Below are positions 41,983 to 51,394 of a DNA stretch of 64,000 bases, one piece after another (position 1 is the stretch's first letter; every line of letters starts with the position of its first letter). The stretch comes from Caldimonas mangrovi (GTDB lineage Bacteria > Pseudomonadota > Gammaproteobacteria > Burkholderiales > Burkholderiaceae_C): NCBI RefSeq assembly GCF_023721835.1, contig NZ_JAMKFE010000012.1:84023-148022 (forward strand), read 5' to 3'. A program made the position numbers and the translations under genes. The notes under the pieces were generated by a model. It saw nothing but the letters and a program-made list of their open reading frames with translations, was not told the origin of the DNA and made no database searches.

Positions 41983-42483
41983 TCAGGCGGCGGGCGCCGG
42001 CATCACGACGATGCCGTCCTCGTCGGCATAGAGCCATTCGCCGGGACGCACCCACACGCCCTGCACCTGAACGGCCACGTCGCGCTGGCCTTCGTTGCGT
42101 TTTTCGGTCGGCAGCGGCATGGCCGCGAGCGCGCGGATGCCGGTGTCGCAGTCGGCCAGTTCGGCCACGTCGCGCACGCAGCCGTCGATCACCACGCCGG
42201 CCCAGCCGTTCTTCGCCGCCGCCGTGCCGAGGTTGCCGCCGAGCAGCGCACGGCGCATCGACCCGCCGCCATCGACCACCAGCACGCGGCCGTGGCCCGG
42301 CTCATCGACCGCGGCCTTCACCGGCGTGTTGTCCTCATGGCATTTGACCGTGCTGACGGGGCCGGCGAAGCGGCGGCGCTTGCCGAAGTCGCGAAACACC
42401 GGCGGCAGCACGCGGAAGGCACCGTCGGTGTCGTTCTTGTGCGCATCGCACAGGTCGCAGGTCGCGAAGTCGGGGACTGTCAT
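41983..42483 (-). CDS. rraA: RraA-family protein (regulator of RNase E activity / HMG aldolase fold)
   Basis: 166 aa. The RraA/4-hydroxy-4-methyl-2-oxoglutarate aldolase signature is present: [20 protein letters not shown], then [17 protein letters not shown]. True RraA binds RNase E and inhibits it; related proteins are class II aldolases acting on HMG. I cannot separate the two by sequence alone, but the length and motif match RraA. The ATG overlaps the Lrp-like stop (ATGA). Confidence 0.85.
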   Translation of the reverse strand: MTVPDFATCDLCDAHKNDTDGAFRVLPPVFRDFGKRRRFAGPVSTVKCHEDNTPVKAAVDEPGHGRVLVVDGGGSMRRALLGGNLGTAAAKNGWAGVVIDGCVRDVAELADCDTGIRALAAMPLPTEKRNEGQRDVAVQVQGVWVRPGEWLYADEDGIVVMPAPAA

Positions 42484-42965
42484 GCGTTGTTCACTTTCTC
42501 GATGGGAGGTTTCACGTCCTCGCGCCGGGGCGGCAGCATGATCTGGTGCTCGCGTGCGGCGTTCAGGATGATCGAGGTCGAGGTTTCGGTGAGAATGCAG
42601 AATTTCGTCACCACCGCATCGAGGTGGGACACGTCGATCACCGCGATCTCCAGGATCCAGCTGTCCTCGCCGGTGACGTTGTGCGCGTTGACCACCTCCG
42701 GCGTTTGCTGGATCAGCTTGACCACCCGCGCGTAGTCGGCCCGGCCCACCCGCACCAGCGCGCGGATGCCATAACCCAGCTTGTTCAGGTCGACGGTGGC
42801 GCGATAGCCGGTGACGACACCGGCCGATTCCAGCTTGCGCACACGCTCCGTGACGGCCGGCTGGCTCAGGTGCACCCGGCGCCCGAGTTCGGCCATCGAA
42901 AGTCGCGCATCGGCCTGCAGTTCGGCCAGGATGCGGGTGTCATAGTGGTCGAGTTCGAGGTTCAA
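42480..42965 (-). CDS. Lrp/AsnC-family transcriptional regulator
   Basis: About 161 aa with an unusual TTG start at 42965 giving [20 protein letters not shown]. No ATG or GTG closer to the usual family start is in frame. An AsnC-type HTH (about 17-52, [22 protein letters not shown]) and a C-terminal RAM domain ([18 protein letters not shown], then [20 protein letters not shown]) follow. It is coupled to rraA and divergent from the EamA transporter gene across about 130 bp, the usual layout for a regulator and its amino-acid exporter. Confidence 0.85.
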   Translation of the reverse strand: MNLELDHYDTRILAELQADARLSMAELGRRVHLSQPAVTERVRKLESAGVVTGYRATVDLNKLGYGIRALVRVGRADYARVVKLIQQTPEVVNAHNVTGEDSWILEIAVIDVSHLDAVVTKFCILTETSTSIILNAAREHQIMLPPRREDVKPPIEKVNNA

Positions 42966-43095
42966 GGCAGCGAGCTGTATCGGCTTTCGAATTCCAAGGA
43001 TTATGGGCTCGCATTCCGTTGAACGCCACTTCAGCGGGCCGCCCGGCTTTTCTACGATGTTTCCTTCGAACGCAACTGCAAGCCGCCTTTTTCCC

Positions 43096-44001
43096 ATGAC
43101 CGCAGCCACCACCGCCGTGCGCCCTTCCGGCGCCCTCACCCCGCTGATCACCCTGTGCCTCGCCGCCACCTGGCTGGTGTGGGGCTCCACCTATCTGGCG
43201 ATCAAGTACGCCCTCGTCAGCTTCCCGCCGTTCTTCCAGATGGGCACCCGCTTCCTGCTGGCCGGCCTGGTGCTGCTGGCATGGATGCGCTGGCGCGGCA
43301 AGCCGCTGCCCGGGGCACGCGAGTGGCGCAACGCCTTGATCGTCGGCACGCTGATGCTCGGCGGCGGCATGGGCGGTACGGCCTATGCCGAGCAGACCGT
43401 CGGCTCGGGCCTGGTGGTGGCCTTCATCGCCGTGGTGCCGTTGATGATCGCGGCCTTCAACCTGCTGTGGCGCATCTACCCGAGCCGGCCCGAACTGGCC
43501 GGCATCGTGGTCGGCCTCACCGGCGTGCTGATGCTGACGCAGGGTGCCGGCTTCCAGGCCTCGCCGGTGGGGCTCGCCGCGATCGCGATCGCCTGCGTCA
43601 CCTGGTCGCTGGGCAGCGTGCTGAGCCAGCGCAGCCTGCCGATGGCTCCGGGGGCGATGGGTTTCGCCAGCGAGATGATCTGTGGCGGCGCCGTGCTGAT
43701 GGTGCTGGCGCTGTGGACCGGCGAAACGCCCGAATGGCCGCCGCAGCCGCTGGCCGCCGGGGCATGGCTCTACCTGGTGGTGTTCGGCTCGTTGATCGCG
43801 TTCAACGCCTACATGCTGCTGCTGAGCCGCGCCAGCGCGGCGCTCGCCTCCAGCTACACCTTCGTCAACCCCGTGATCGCGATGCTGCTCGGTGTCGCAG
43901 TGGCGGGCGAGCACATCACGAGCTACGAGTGGATGGCGGCAGGCGTGGTGCTGTGCGGCGTCGTGCTGATGCTGCGAGGTGCGGCCCGGCGCACCCGCTG
44001 A
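43096..44001 (+). CDS. EamA/DMT-family transporter (YedA-like)
   Basis: 301 aa with ten predicted membrane helices in two EamA repeats. WLVWGSTYLAIKYAL, GTRFLLAGLVLLAWMRW and YTFVNPVIAMLLGVAVAGE are typical of YedA-type metabolite exporters. It probably exports amino acids or related metabolites. The divergent Lrp/AsnC gene suggests amino-acid control. The ATG at 43096 is chosen over upstream starts because the extra residues would not fit the family. Confidence 0.85.
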   Translation: MTAATTAVRPSGALTPLITLCLAATWLVWGSTYLAIKYALVSFPPFFQMGTRFLLAGLVLLAWMRWRGKPLPGAREWRNALIVGTLMLGGGMGGTAYAEQTVGSGLVVAFIAVVPLMIAAFNLLWRIYPSRPELAGIVVGLTGVLMLTQGAGFQASPVGLAAIAIACVTWSLGSVLSQRSLPMAPGAMGFASEMICGGAVLMVLALWTGETPEWPPQPLAAGAWLYLVVFGSLIAFNAYMLLLSRASAALASSYTFVNPVIAMLLGVAVAGEHITSYEWMAAGVVLCGVVLMLRGAARRTR

Positions 44002-44016
44002 ACGCTGCGCGGCACC

Positions 44017-46557
44017 TCAACGCCCGAACACTTCCACTTCGGCCAGTGCCAGCGAGTTCTCGCCGTTGAGCCAGACACGCACATAGCGGCCGGTCTGGCC
44101 GGCGGCCATCGCGATGTCGACAGCGCGCCGCCGCTCCAGGCTCGGCACGTGATAGCTGCGCACGCCGGGGCGTGCCAGCTCGTCGGCGAGCGAGACGGTC
44201 GGAAACGGCGTGTCGGAGACCAGCACGTAGAAGTCCAGCTGCGCCGCACAGCAGGTGTCGATGCGTCCCCACAGGCGGATGCTGTCGATCTGGCGCACGG
44301 CGCGCAGGTCGACTTCCCACCACGGCTGGTAGGCCCGCACGGTCAGCGACAGCCGCTTGCTGCCCAGTTCGCCGGCGTAGTTGCCGTCGACCGCCAGCCC
44401 GGCGTACATGCCGTACAGGGTGCCGGTGTGGCGGGCCGGCCGGCGCAGCGCAAGGTTGACCGGGCCCTCACGAACCTCGACCTCGGCCAGCGACAGCGCG
44501 TGGCCCGTCTCGTCGGTTTCCGGCGCCGGCACGTCGGAACGACGGCTGACGACTATGCTGCGTGCACGCACCGCCGTGCCGGCGGCGTGCCGCACGTCGA
44601 CGTTCAACCGGCCCGGCGATTGCAGCGCGTTCTGCGGGTTCAGCAGTTCCGAACTCCACACGGCAACGCCGGCGTCGTCGAGCAGCGAGACGGTGACGTC
44701 CCGCAGGTCGCCGGGGCAATCTTCGCCAGAGCTGCAGGTCTGCTCCTGGCGGCTGAACAGCATTACGCCGGCCACCGGGCGCGACGACGGGAAGTCGAGT
44801 CGCCACCAGGGATCGTGCTGCCAGTCCTCGGTGCTTGCGTAGCTGTTCAGCACGCCGTCGAGCGCGCGTTGTGCCGGCCATACCTCGCTCGACTGGCTCG
44901 CTGTGCCCTCGGCGGCGACATTGCCGGCGCCACTGCGGAATTCGACGATGGCCGCGGCTGACGGCACGCCCTGATCGTCGACCACGTGCAGTTGGTAGTG
45001 CCCCGGCGGCACCTGTGCCGGCCCGAACTCGCTGAAGCGCAGCCTGAGCCGGTTGCCCTTCTGCCAGAACGGTACTGGCACGTAGCGCAGGTCGGTGCTG
45101 TGGCCGTGCGTCACGGCAGCCAGCGACACCAGCGCCACGGAACGGATGCGTCGCCAATCCGCCATCCGAATCGTGCTGTCGGCACCCGGGCCGTAGCCTG
45201 CATAAGCGCTTGCCTGCCGGATGGCCGGGCGATCGGCCCACGTGACCGTGCCGTCGGCCTGCTGTTTGAAGAAGTACGGCGGGAAGTAGACCTGCGCATT
45301 CTTCGCGAACACCGGCCCCGGCGCGCCGCCGCCGGCATTGAGCACGGCGCCGCTGGGCAACAGCAGCGACACCGAGTGGTAGACGCGGATCTCCGCGGCC
45401 GGCGCCAGTTCGGTCCACTGCTCGGTGTCGGGATCCCATGACTCCGCCGCATAGACCGCGGTGTCGCCCGCGTTGCCATAGCGGGTGCCGCCGGTGACGA
45501 GCACCTTGCCGTCGGGCAGCAGCACCGAATTGAGGTGATTGCGCGCGTGCTTCATCGGGGCCACCGGCCGGCCCTGGGGGAGGTCGCCACGCAGGTCGAC
45601 GACGGCGGCCCCCGCGCTTGCCGAGCCACTGTGGATGGTGGCCGTGCCGCCGCCCGCCAGCAAGATGCGCCCCGGGCGGAACATCACCGCGGTACCGGTC
45701 ACGCCGAGCCGGTGCGGCGCGGTGCCCAGGACCTCGAGTTGGCCCGCGCCCGACGTGTCGAGGCGCCACATCAGGTCGTTCGAAATGCCGAATACGCGGC
45801 CGTCCGGCGCCAGGAAGGCGCGCGGATAAAACCATCGCCCGTCGACGGCACCGAACGCCTCGGGGCTGCGGGCGCCGAGCAGCGGACGCCAACCCTCGGC
45901 GGCACTGAAGATCTCAGGGGTGTCGCCGTATGCCGCCGGCGGCCGCTCGATGTTGTTGCCACCGACCACCACGACACGATCATCGGGCAGCCGGACCAGA
46001 CTGCCATACCAGCGCGGCTGGTGCATCTGCGATGCGCGTGCCACGAGCAGGCTGCGCTCGGGGTCCCATTGCGCGGTCTTCCAGAAGGTGTTGCCGCCGA
46101 CGATCAGCACCAGGCCGTCCACGCCGATCGTGCTGGCGCTGCAGAAGGAGTCGATCGCTGCCGGGCTTGGGAACACCTCGTGCGCGGTGCCCTGCAGCCC
46201 GAACGACGGGTCCCACTGCGCGAACTGGAGCGCCTTCGCCCCTTCGCTCTCCGACAAGCTGGAGCCCCAGCTGAGCACCTTGCCGTCGGGCAGCACGTTC
46301 GCATGGATCGCCAGCAGCGGCCAGTTCGCCAGCGGCGTCCACATGCCGACACGATGCGCATCAGGCGCCGGTTGCAGGTCGTCGACCGGGATGTCGGCGA
46401 CGGACCGTGCCGCCGCCGCCTGCTCGGTGGCCGCTGGCGGGGCGACTGCAGTGTGCTGCTCGGGCTCGCTCGCCGCGCCGCCGCAAGACGCCAGAACGGC
46501 GATGGCGAGCCCGCTGGCCACCAGACGCAGACGACAGACCGAGAGTGGTCCAGGCAT
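44017..46557 (-). CDS. Secreted galactose-oxidase-like copper-radical oxidase with discoidin-like domains
   Basis: 846 aa lipoprotein (lipobox LASC, Cys25). The kelch-like propeller keeps the copper-radical residues: Cys139 (SFCSAS) and Tyr184 (QPRWYGSL) for the thioether pair, Tyr393-His394 (RVYHSVSL) and His484 (VTHGHSTD), aligning with Cys228, Tyr272, Tyr495-His496 and His581 of galactose oxidase. A DUF1929 domain follows (PPGHYQLHVVDDQG). Two C-terminal F5/8-type C-like domains (about 550-690 and 700-846) may bind carbohydrate. GGGAGAAG lies before the ATG at 46557. It is convergent with EamA and divergent from the B12 locus. Confidence 0.8.
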   Translation of the reverse strand: MPGPLSVCRLRLVASGLAIAVLASCGGAASEPEQHTAVAPPAATEQAAAARSVADIPVDDLQPAPDAHRVGMWTPLANWPLLAIHANVLPDGKVLSWGSSLSESEGAKALQFAQWDPSFGLQGTAHEVFPSPAAIDSFCSASTIGVDGLVLIVGGNTFWKTAQWDPERSLLVARASQMHQPRWYGSLVRLPDDRVVVVGGNNIERPPAAYGDTPEIFSAAEGWRPLLGARSPEAFGAVDGRWFYPRAFLAPDGRVFGISNDLMWRLDTSGAGQLEVLGTAPHRLGVTGTAVMFRPGRILLAGGGTATIHSGSASAGAAVVDLRGDLPQGRPVAPMKHARNHLNSVLLPDGKVLVTGGTRYGNAGDTAVYAAESWDPDTEQWTELAPAAEIRVYHSVSLLLPSGAVLNAGGGAPGPVFAKNAQVYFPPYFFKQQADGTVTWADRPAIRQASAYAGYGPGADSTIRMADWRRIRSVALVSLAAVTHGHSTDLRYVPVPFWQKGNRLRLRFSEFGPAQVPPGHYQLHVVDDQGVPSAAAIVEFRSGAGNVAAEGTASQSSEVWPAQRALDGVLNSYASTEDWQHDPWWRLDFPSSRPVAGVMLFSRQEQTCSSGEDCPGDLRDVTVSLLDDAGVAVWSSELLNPQNALQSPGRLNVDVRHAAGTAVRARSIVVSRRSDVPAPETDETGHALSLAEVEVREGPVNLALRRPARHTGTLYGMYAGLAVDGNYAGELGSKRLSLTVRAYQPWWEVDLRAVRQIDSIRLWGRIDTCCAAQLDFYVLVSDTPFPTVSLADELARPGVRSYHVPSLERRRAVDIAMAAGQTGRYVRVWLNGENSLALAEVEVFGR

Positions 46558-46768
46558 GGTCTTCTCCCTCGATGGATGCCGGCGGTGTCGAGAAAACTGG
46601 TTGCGAACGACACCACCGGTTGTGACTTGGCGATGCGCGACGATAGGCCGAAAGCCGGCGCCTGCCTTCCACCCAAGCAGGTGCCTGGCGGCAGGCATGG
46701 CAGGCGCGCCGTTTGCTCCAGCGTCCGCCTGTGCGCCTTCCATCCCGACGCCATCGACGGGTCGCTCT

Positions 46769-46774
46769 TACAAT
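46769..46774 (+). promoter_or_regulatory. Probable -10 of the B12 riboswitch transcript
   Basis: TACAAT at 46769-46774 (two mismatches or fewer to TATAAT) lies 9 nt before the riboswitch. No clear -35 is seen. Confidence 0.45.
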
Positions 46775-46782
46775 GCGGCCCG

Positions 46783-46995
46783 TTGGTGCTCGCGCCGCCG
46801 CCCGGCGGCGCAGTTAAACGGGAAGCAGGAAGAAGCGCCGGGGAGCCCCCCGCCTTCCAACCTGCGCTGCCCCCGCAACGGTAAGCAGACGGAGCGACGT
46901 CGTCGCTCCTGCTTCGGTCCACGACCACTGGCTTCGCGTGACGCAGGCTGGGAAGGTGACCGGGGTGGTTCTGCCAGCCCGGATACCGGCCAACA
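46783..46995 (+). promoter_or_regulatory. Cobalamin (B12) riboswitch
   Basis: The leader contains the conserved cobalamin aptamer sequence blocks in order: GTGCTCG, a hairpin of G/C arms, TTAAACGGGAAGC, CTGCCCCCGCAACGG with TAAGC, and the B12-box-like AGCCCGGATACCGGCC ending at 46991. It lies in the 5' leader of the btuB-btuC-btuD-cobO-cobB genes. It should repress them when adenosylcobalamin is abundant, most likely by blocking translation of btuB, whose ATG is 81 nt beyond. Confidence 0.95.
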
Positions 46996-47072
46996 GGGGG
47001 ACGCGCCTCGTGTGCGTCCATGGGGTTCGAGCCTGCGGGGAAGCAGGCCCGAGCGTGCTGTTGTCCATCCTC

Positions 47073-48929
47073 ATGAAAACTTTCGTCCCCGCCCGTCGCT
47101 GTGCGCGATGGATAGCCGCGCCGGTGTGCGCGGCGTTGCCGCTCGCCGCTGCGGCGCAGGAGCGCGTGTCGCACGCCTCTCTCGAAACCATCGTGGTCAC
47201 CGCCACGCGCGTGCCGCAAAGCGTGCAGGAGGCGGTCGCAGACGTGACCGTCATCGACCGCGAGGCGATCGAGCGCAGCGGCGCCGCCGGCATCGTCGAC
47301 GTGCTGCGCCGCAGCCCTGGCCTGGAATTCGTGCGCAACGGCGGCCCGGGCGGGACCACCAGCCTCTTCGTGCGCGGCGGCGACACCCGCTTCGCGCCGG
47401 TGTTCGTCGACGGCGTGCGGGTGGATTCGCAGTCGACCGGCGGCGCCTCGTGGAACGCGATTCCGCTGGCCCAGATCGATCGCATCGAGATCGTGCGGGG
47501 CCCGGCCGCCGCCGTGTACGGCTCCGACGCGATCTCCGGGGTGGTGCAGATCTTCACGCGCAAGGGTGAAGGTCCGTTCTCGCCGAATGTCGCCGTCGGT
47601 CTCGGTGAGCACCACACCGGAAAGCTGGGCGCGGGGATCAGCGGTGCCTCGGGCGGCTTTGACTACGCCGCCAGCATCACCCGCGAGACCAGCCGGGGCT
47701 TCAATGCCAACGAGGCCGCGGGTCAGAACCCCGACCGCGACGGCCACCGCAGCACCTCGGGCTCGGTCAAGCTGGGATGGACGCTGAACGAGCGTCATCG
47801 CATCGAAGCGTCGGTCCTCTCGAACCGCATGCAAGCGCAGTACGACGGCTTCTTCAGTGCCGACAACGACCGCAGCCGGCTGAAGCTGCAGACCGCTGCG
47901 CTGAACTGGTCGGCCCAATGGAGCGACGCCTACACCACACGCGTTGCCGTGACGGAGGGCCGCGACCGCTACGAGACGATGCCGTCGCCCTACCTGACGG
48001 ACACGCGCGTGCGTACTTATCTCTGGCAGAACGAATGGCGCCTCGGCACTCATCTGTTCACCGCCGCACTCGAGCGTCGTGTGGACCGCCTGCACAACGA
48101 CAGCAACACCCCGCCGCGCAGCAGCCGCTCGCAGAATGCGGTGGCGCTGGGCTACGGCTGGACCGACCGGACCCACACCGTGCAGTTGAACGTGCGTCAT
48201 GACGAGGACAGCGAATTCGGCGGCGAGACGACCGGCAGCGCGGCCTATGCCTACGACTTCGCACGGCATTGGCGCGTGTCGGCGTCGGCCGGCACCGCCT
48301 TCCGCGCACCGACGCTGTTTCATCGCTTCAGCCAGTACGGCCAGGCCGACCTGCAGCCCGAGTCGTCGCGCAATGTCGAGCTCGGTCTGCGTTACAGCGC
48401 CGACGCGACGAGCTTCGGTGCCACGCTGTACCGGAACCGCCTGACGGACCTGATCGACTACGTGCCTGGCCCCGGCCCCTGCCCCAACGGCACCGGCGCC
48501 TTCCCCGGCTGCTACGACAACGTCGGTCGCGCCGAATACCTCGGCGCGACGCTGACCGCGTCGCACCGGGTGGCCGGCGTCAACCTCAACGGCTCGGTCG
48601 ATTTCCAGCGGCCGCGTGATCGCGACAGCGGCGACCTCCTGCCACGCCGCTCGCGACGCCACGCCAGCCTGGGCGCCGACACGGTCCTGGGTGGCTGGAC
48701 GGTCGGGACGGACGTGAAACTCGCGTCCGAGCGCTTCGAGGACGCCGGCAACACCGTGCGCCTGGGGGGATACGGCACGGTCGACCTCTACGCGAGCAAG
48801 CGCTTCGCGCAAGATTGGACCCTGCTCGCACGCATCGACAATGTGGGCGACAAGCACTACGAGCTCGCGCGCAACTACGCCATCGGTGGTCGCATGTTCT
48901 ATGTCGAGTTGAAGTGGGCGCCGCTCTAG
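47073..48929 (+). CDS. btuB: TonB-dependent cobalamin outer-membrane receptor
   Basis: 618 aa. A signal peptide (to about 25) and TonB box (ETIVVTATRVP) lead the plug domain (DVLRRSPGLEFVRNGGPGG, IEIVRGPAAAVYGSDAISGV), followed by a 22-strand barrel of BtuB length. The C-terminus ends in a hydrophobic/aromatic strand (MFYVELKWAPL). It imports cobalamins across the outer membrane. It is the first gene behind the B12 riboswitch and its stop overlaps the btuC start by 16 nt. Confidence 0.92.
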   Translation: MKTFVPARRCARWIAAPVCAALPLAAAAQERVSHASLETIVVTATRVPQSVQEAVADVTVIDREAIERSGAAGIVDVLRRSPGLEFVRNGGPGGTTSLFVRGGDTRFAPVFVDGVRVDSQSTGGASWNAIPLAQIDRIEIVRGPAAAVYGSDAISGVVQIFTRKGEGPFSPNVAVGLGEHHTGKLGAGISGASGGFDYAASITRETSRGFNANEAAGQNPDRDGHRSTSGSVKLGWTLNERHRIEASVLSNRMQAQYDGFFSADNDRSRLKLQTAALNWSAQWSDAYTTRVAVTEGRDRYETMPSPYLTDTRVRTYLWQNEWRLGTHLFTAALERRVDRLHNDSNTPPRSSRSQNAVALGYGWTDRTHTVQLNVRHDEDSEFGGETTGSAAYAYDFARHWRVSASAGTAFRAPTLFHRFSQYGQADLQPESSRNVELGLRYSADATSFGATLYRNRLTDLIDYVPGPGPCPNGTGAFPGCYDNVGRAEYLGATLTASHRVAGVNLNGSVDFQRPRDRDSGDLLPRRSRRHASLGADTVLGGWTVGTDVKLASERFEDAGNTVRLGGYGTVDLYASKRFAQDWTLLARIDNVGDKHYELARNYAIGGRMFYVELKWAPL

Positions 48930-49927
48930 CGCGCCGCCGCTCGCCTCTCCTGCCCCTGCTGCTGTGTGCCGCGGCGGCAGGCTGCGTGCTGCTTGCATTG
49001 AGCCTGGGCAGCCAGACCTTGCCGCTGTCGGCCGTCGCCGACGTCCTGCTGGGCCGGGGCAGCCCGGCCGCCGAGGCCATCGTCCTCACGCTGCGCCTGC
49101 CCCGCGCGTTGTCCGCCCTCGCGTGCGGCGCGCTGCTCGCGCTGTCCGGCGCGCTGCTGCAGACGCTGCTGCGCAACCCGCTGGCCGAGCCCTATGTGCT
49201 GGGCGTCTCCGGCGGCGCCTCGGTGGGCGCACTCACGGCGCTGTGGCTGGGCGCCGGCTGGTGGTGGGTCAGCGCGGGGGCCTCGGCCGGCGCGATCGGT
49301 GCGACGGCGTTGGTCTTCCTGCTCGGCGCCCGCGCCTTCCGGCACCACGCCGACAGCGCAGGCGCCGGAGTGCAGCTGCTGCTGGTCGGGGTGATCGTTG
49401 CGTCCGGCTTCAGTGCCGTCGTGGCCTTCATCCTGTCGGTCGCGCCCGACAGCCAGTTGCGCGGCATGGTGTTCTGGTTGCTCGGCGACCTGAATGGCGC
49501 CGACCGCTACGGTCTGCCGCTGTCCGGTGCTGCGGTGCTGCTGGGTGTCGCGCTGCTGCTCGCGCGCGACTTGAACCTGATGCTGCTCGGCGATGCACCG
49601 GCCCAGGCGCTCGGCGTGAACGTGCGGCGGCTGCGCATCGCGGTGGTGGTGATGGCCTCGCTGGCCGCCGGGCTTGCGATCACCGTGGCAGGCAGCATAG
49701 GTTTTGTCGGGCTGGTGGTGCCGCATGCACTGCGACTGGCGGTCGGCAACGACCAGCGCTTGCTGTTGCCGGCCTGCGCGCTGGGCGGGGGCGCCTTCCT
49801 CGTGCTGGCCGACACGCTCGCACGCACCCTGGTGGCGCCGATGCAACTGCCGGTCGGCGTGCTGACCGCCTTCATCGGGGTGCCTGCCTTTTTGTGGCTG
49901 CTGCTGCGCAATGGGGGGCGTGCATGA
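48914..49927 (+). CDS. btuC: BtuC/FecCD-type ABC permease for cobalamin
   Basis: 337 aa with about ten membrane helices and FecCD motifs (LPRALSALACGALLALSGALLQTLLRNPLAEPYVLGVSGG, abbreviated; then IGFVGLVVPHALRLAVG). The GTG start at 48914 overlaps btuB by 16 nt; no better start is in frame before the hydrophobic N-terminus. Neighbour genes identify the substrate as cobalamin. An ATGA overlap joins it to btuD. Confidence 0.88.
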   Translation: MGAALARRRSPLLPLLLCAAAAGCVLLALSLGSQTLPLSAVADVLLGRGSPAAEAIVLTLRLPRALSALACGALLALSGALLQTLLRNPLAEPYVLGVSGGASVGALTALWLGAGWWWVSAGASAGAIGATALVFLLGARAFRHHADSAGAGVQLLLVGVIVASGFSAVVAFILSVAPDSQLRGMVFWLLGDLNGADRYGLPLSGAAVLLGVALLLARDLNLMLLGDAPAQALGVNVRRLRIAVVVMASLAAGLAITVAGSIGFVGLVVPHALRLAVGNDQRLLLPACALGGGAFLVLADTLARTLVAPMQLPVGVLTAFIGVPAFLWLLLRNGGRA

Positions 49928-50733
49928 ACGCTGGACAGGCGCAAGGCGCCAAGGACGCGCCGTTGCTGTCGACGCACGGATTGGGCGTCACGGCCGGGCA
50001 CCGCCGGCTGGTCGACGGCCTCGACTGGCGGGTCGGCCGCGGTGAACGCTGGGCCCTGCTGGGGCCCAACGGGTGCGGCAAGACCACGCTGTTGCGCACG
50101 CTGGCGGGGCTGCTGCCCGCAGCCGCCGGCGAGGTCCACCTCGGCGGGCGGCCGGTGGGCCGCATCGGCACGCGCGAACTCGCCACGCTGCGCGCGTGGT
50201 GCCCGCAACATCATCACGATGCCTTTGCGCTGTCGGCACTCGACGTGGTGCTCGCCTCGCGCCAGCCCTATGCCGGGCGCATGGGCTGGCTCGATCCCGG
50301 CGACGAAGACATCGCCCACGGCGCGTTGCGCCAGTGCGATGTCGAACACCTGGCCTCGCAGGACGTGCGCAGCCTGTCCGGCGGCGAGCGCCAGCGCGTC
50401 GCCCTGGCCGCAGCGCTGGCACAGACCACGCCGCTGCTGCTGCTCGACGAGCCGACCGCCCACCTGGACGTGCCGCACCAACTGGCGGTGTGCTCGCTGC
50501 TGGCGGGACTGGACGGCCGTTCGGTGCTGATGTCGCTGCACGACGTGAACCTCGCGTTGCGCTGCTGCACGCACGCCCTGCTGTGCCTGCCTGCCGAGAC
50601 CCGCGCGCCCCGTTGGCTCGCCGGACCGCTGCACGAGGTGCTCATACCGGAATACCTGCAACGCGCCTACGGCAGCCGGATGCTGCCGGTCACACTTGAG
50701 GCGCACACCTATTACCTCCCCGCACCACAATAA
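49924..50733 (+). CDS. btuD: BtuD-type ABC ATPase for cobalamin
   Basis: 269 aa. Walker A GPNGCGKTTLL (about 41-51), signature LSGGERQRVALAAALAQ, Walker B LLLLDEPTAHLD and His switch SLHDVN are all intact. It would power BtuC. The ATG overlaps the btuC stop (ATGA), and the genes follow the riboswitch transcript. Confidence 0.93.
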   Translation: MNAGQAQGAKDAPLLSTHGLGVTAGHRRLVDGLDWRVGRGERWALLGPNGCGKTTLLRTLAGLLPAAAGEVHLGGRPVGRIGTRELATLRAWCPQHHHDAFALSALDVVLASRQPYAGRMGWLDPGDEDIAHGALRQCDVEHLASQDVRSLSGGERQRVALAAALAQTTPLLLLDEPTAHLDVPHQLAVCSLLAGLDGRSVLMSLHDVNLALRCCTHALLCLPAETRAPRWLAGPLHEVLIPEYLQRAYGSRMLPVTLEAHTYYLPAPQ

Positions 50734-50769
50734 ACCAGCGCGGCGCGCCGCGCACCGACACCGACCACC

Positions 50770-51387
50770 ATGGAAACACCAGACGACAGCAGCCTCGCAG
50801 AGCGCCACCGCGGGCGCATGCAGCGCAAGAAGGCCGTCATCGACGCGCGCATCGATGCGGCCGACCGCGACTGCGGCCTGATCCTCGTGGCCACCGGCAA
50901 CGGCAAGGGCAAGAGCTCCAGCGGCTTCGGCATGGTGGCCCGCGCGCTGGGGCACGGCATGAAGGTGGGGATCGTGCAGTTCATCAAGGGAGCGGTACCG
51001 ACGGGCGAGGAGCAGTTCTTCCGCCGCTTCCCCGACGAAGTGCGCTTCCACGTGATGGGCGAGGGCTATACCTGGAACACCCAGGACCGCGACCGCGACA
51101 TCGAGAAGGCGCAGGCAGCCTGGGCCGTCGCCTGCCAGATGCTGCGCGACCGCAGCCTGGGCCTCGTGCTGCTCGACGAACTGAACATCGCGTTGAAGCA
51201 CCGCTACCTCGATGTACACCGTGTGGTCGGCGACCTGTTGGCCCGCCCGGAGATGCAGCACGTCGTCGTCACCGGGCGCGCGGCGCCGCCCGAGCTGCTT
51301 GCGGTGGCGCACACCGTCACCGACATGGGGCTAATCAAACACGCCTTCTCCCAGGGCATCCGCGCGCAGCCGGGCATCGAACTGTGA
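50770..51387 (+). CDS. cobO: Cob(I)yrinic acid a,c-diamide adenosyltransferase
   Basis: 205 aa BtuR/CobO/CobP family. It transfers adenosyl to Co(I) corrinoids with ATP. The modified P-loop VATGNGKGKSSSGFGMVARALG and the motif VGIVQFIKGAVPTGEE are diagnostic, with GLVLLDELNIAL and VTGRAAPPELL following. It can act in de novo synthesis and in salvage. It starts 36 nt after btuD. Confidence 0.95.
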   Translation: METPDDSSLAERHRGRMQRKKAVIDARIDAADRDCGLILVATGNGKGKSSSGFGMVARALGHGMKVGIVQFIKGAVPTGEEQFFRRFPDEVRFHVMGEGYTWNTQDRDRDIEKAQAAWAVACQMLRDRSLGLVLLDELNIALKHRYLDVHRVVGDLLARPEMQHVVVTGRAAPPELLAVAHTVTDMGLIKHAFSQGIRAQPGIEL

Positions 51388-51394
51388 GGCTTGC

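Noticed and set aside
46104..48998. Long minus-strand frame opposite the riboswitch and btuB
   Set aside because: Runs through the riboswitch and btuB, both certain on the plus strand.
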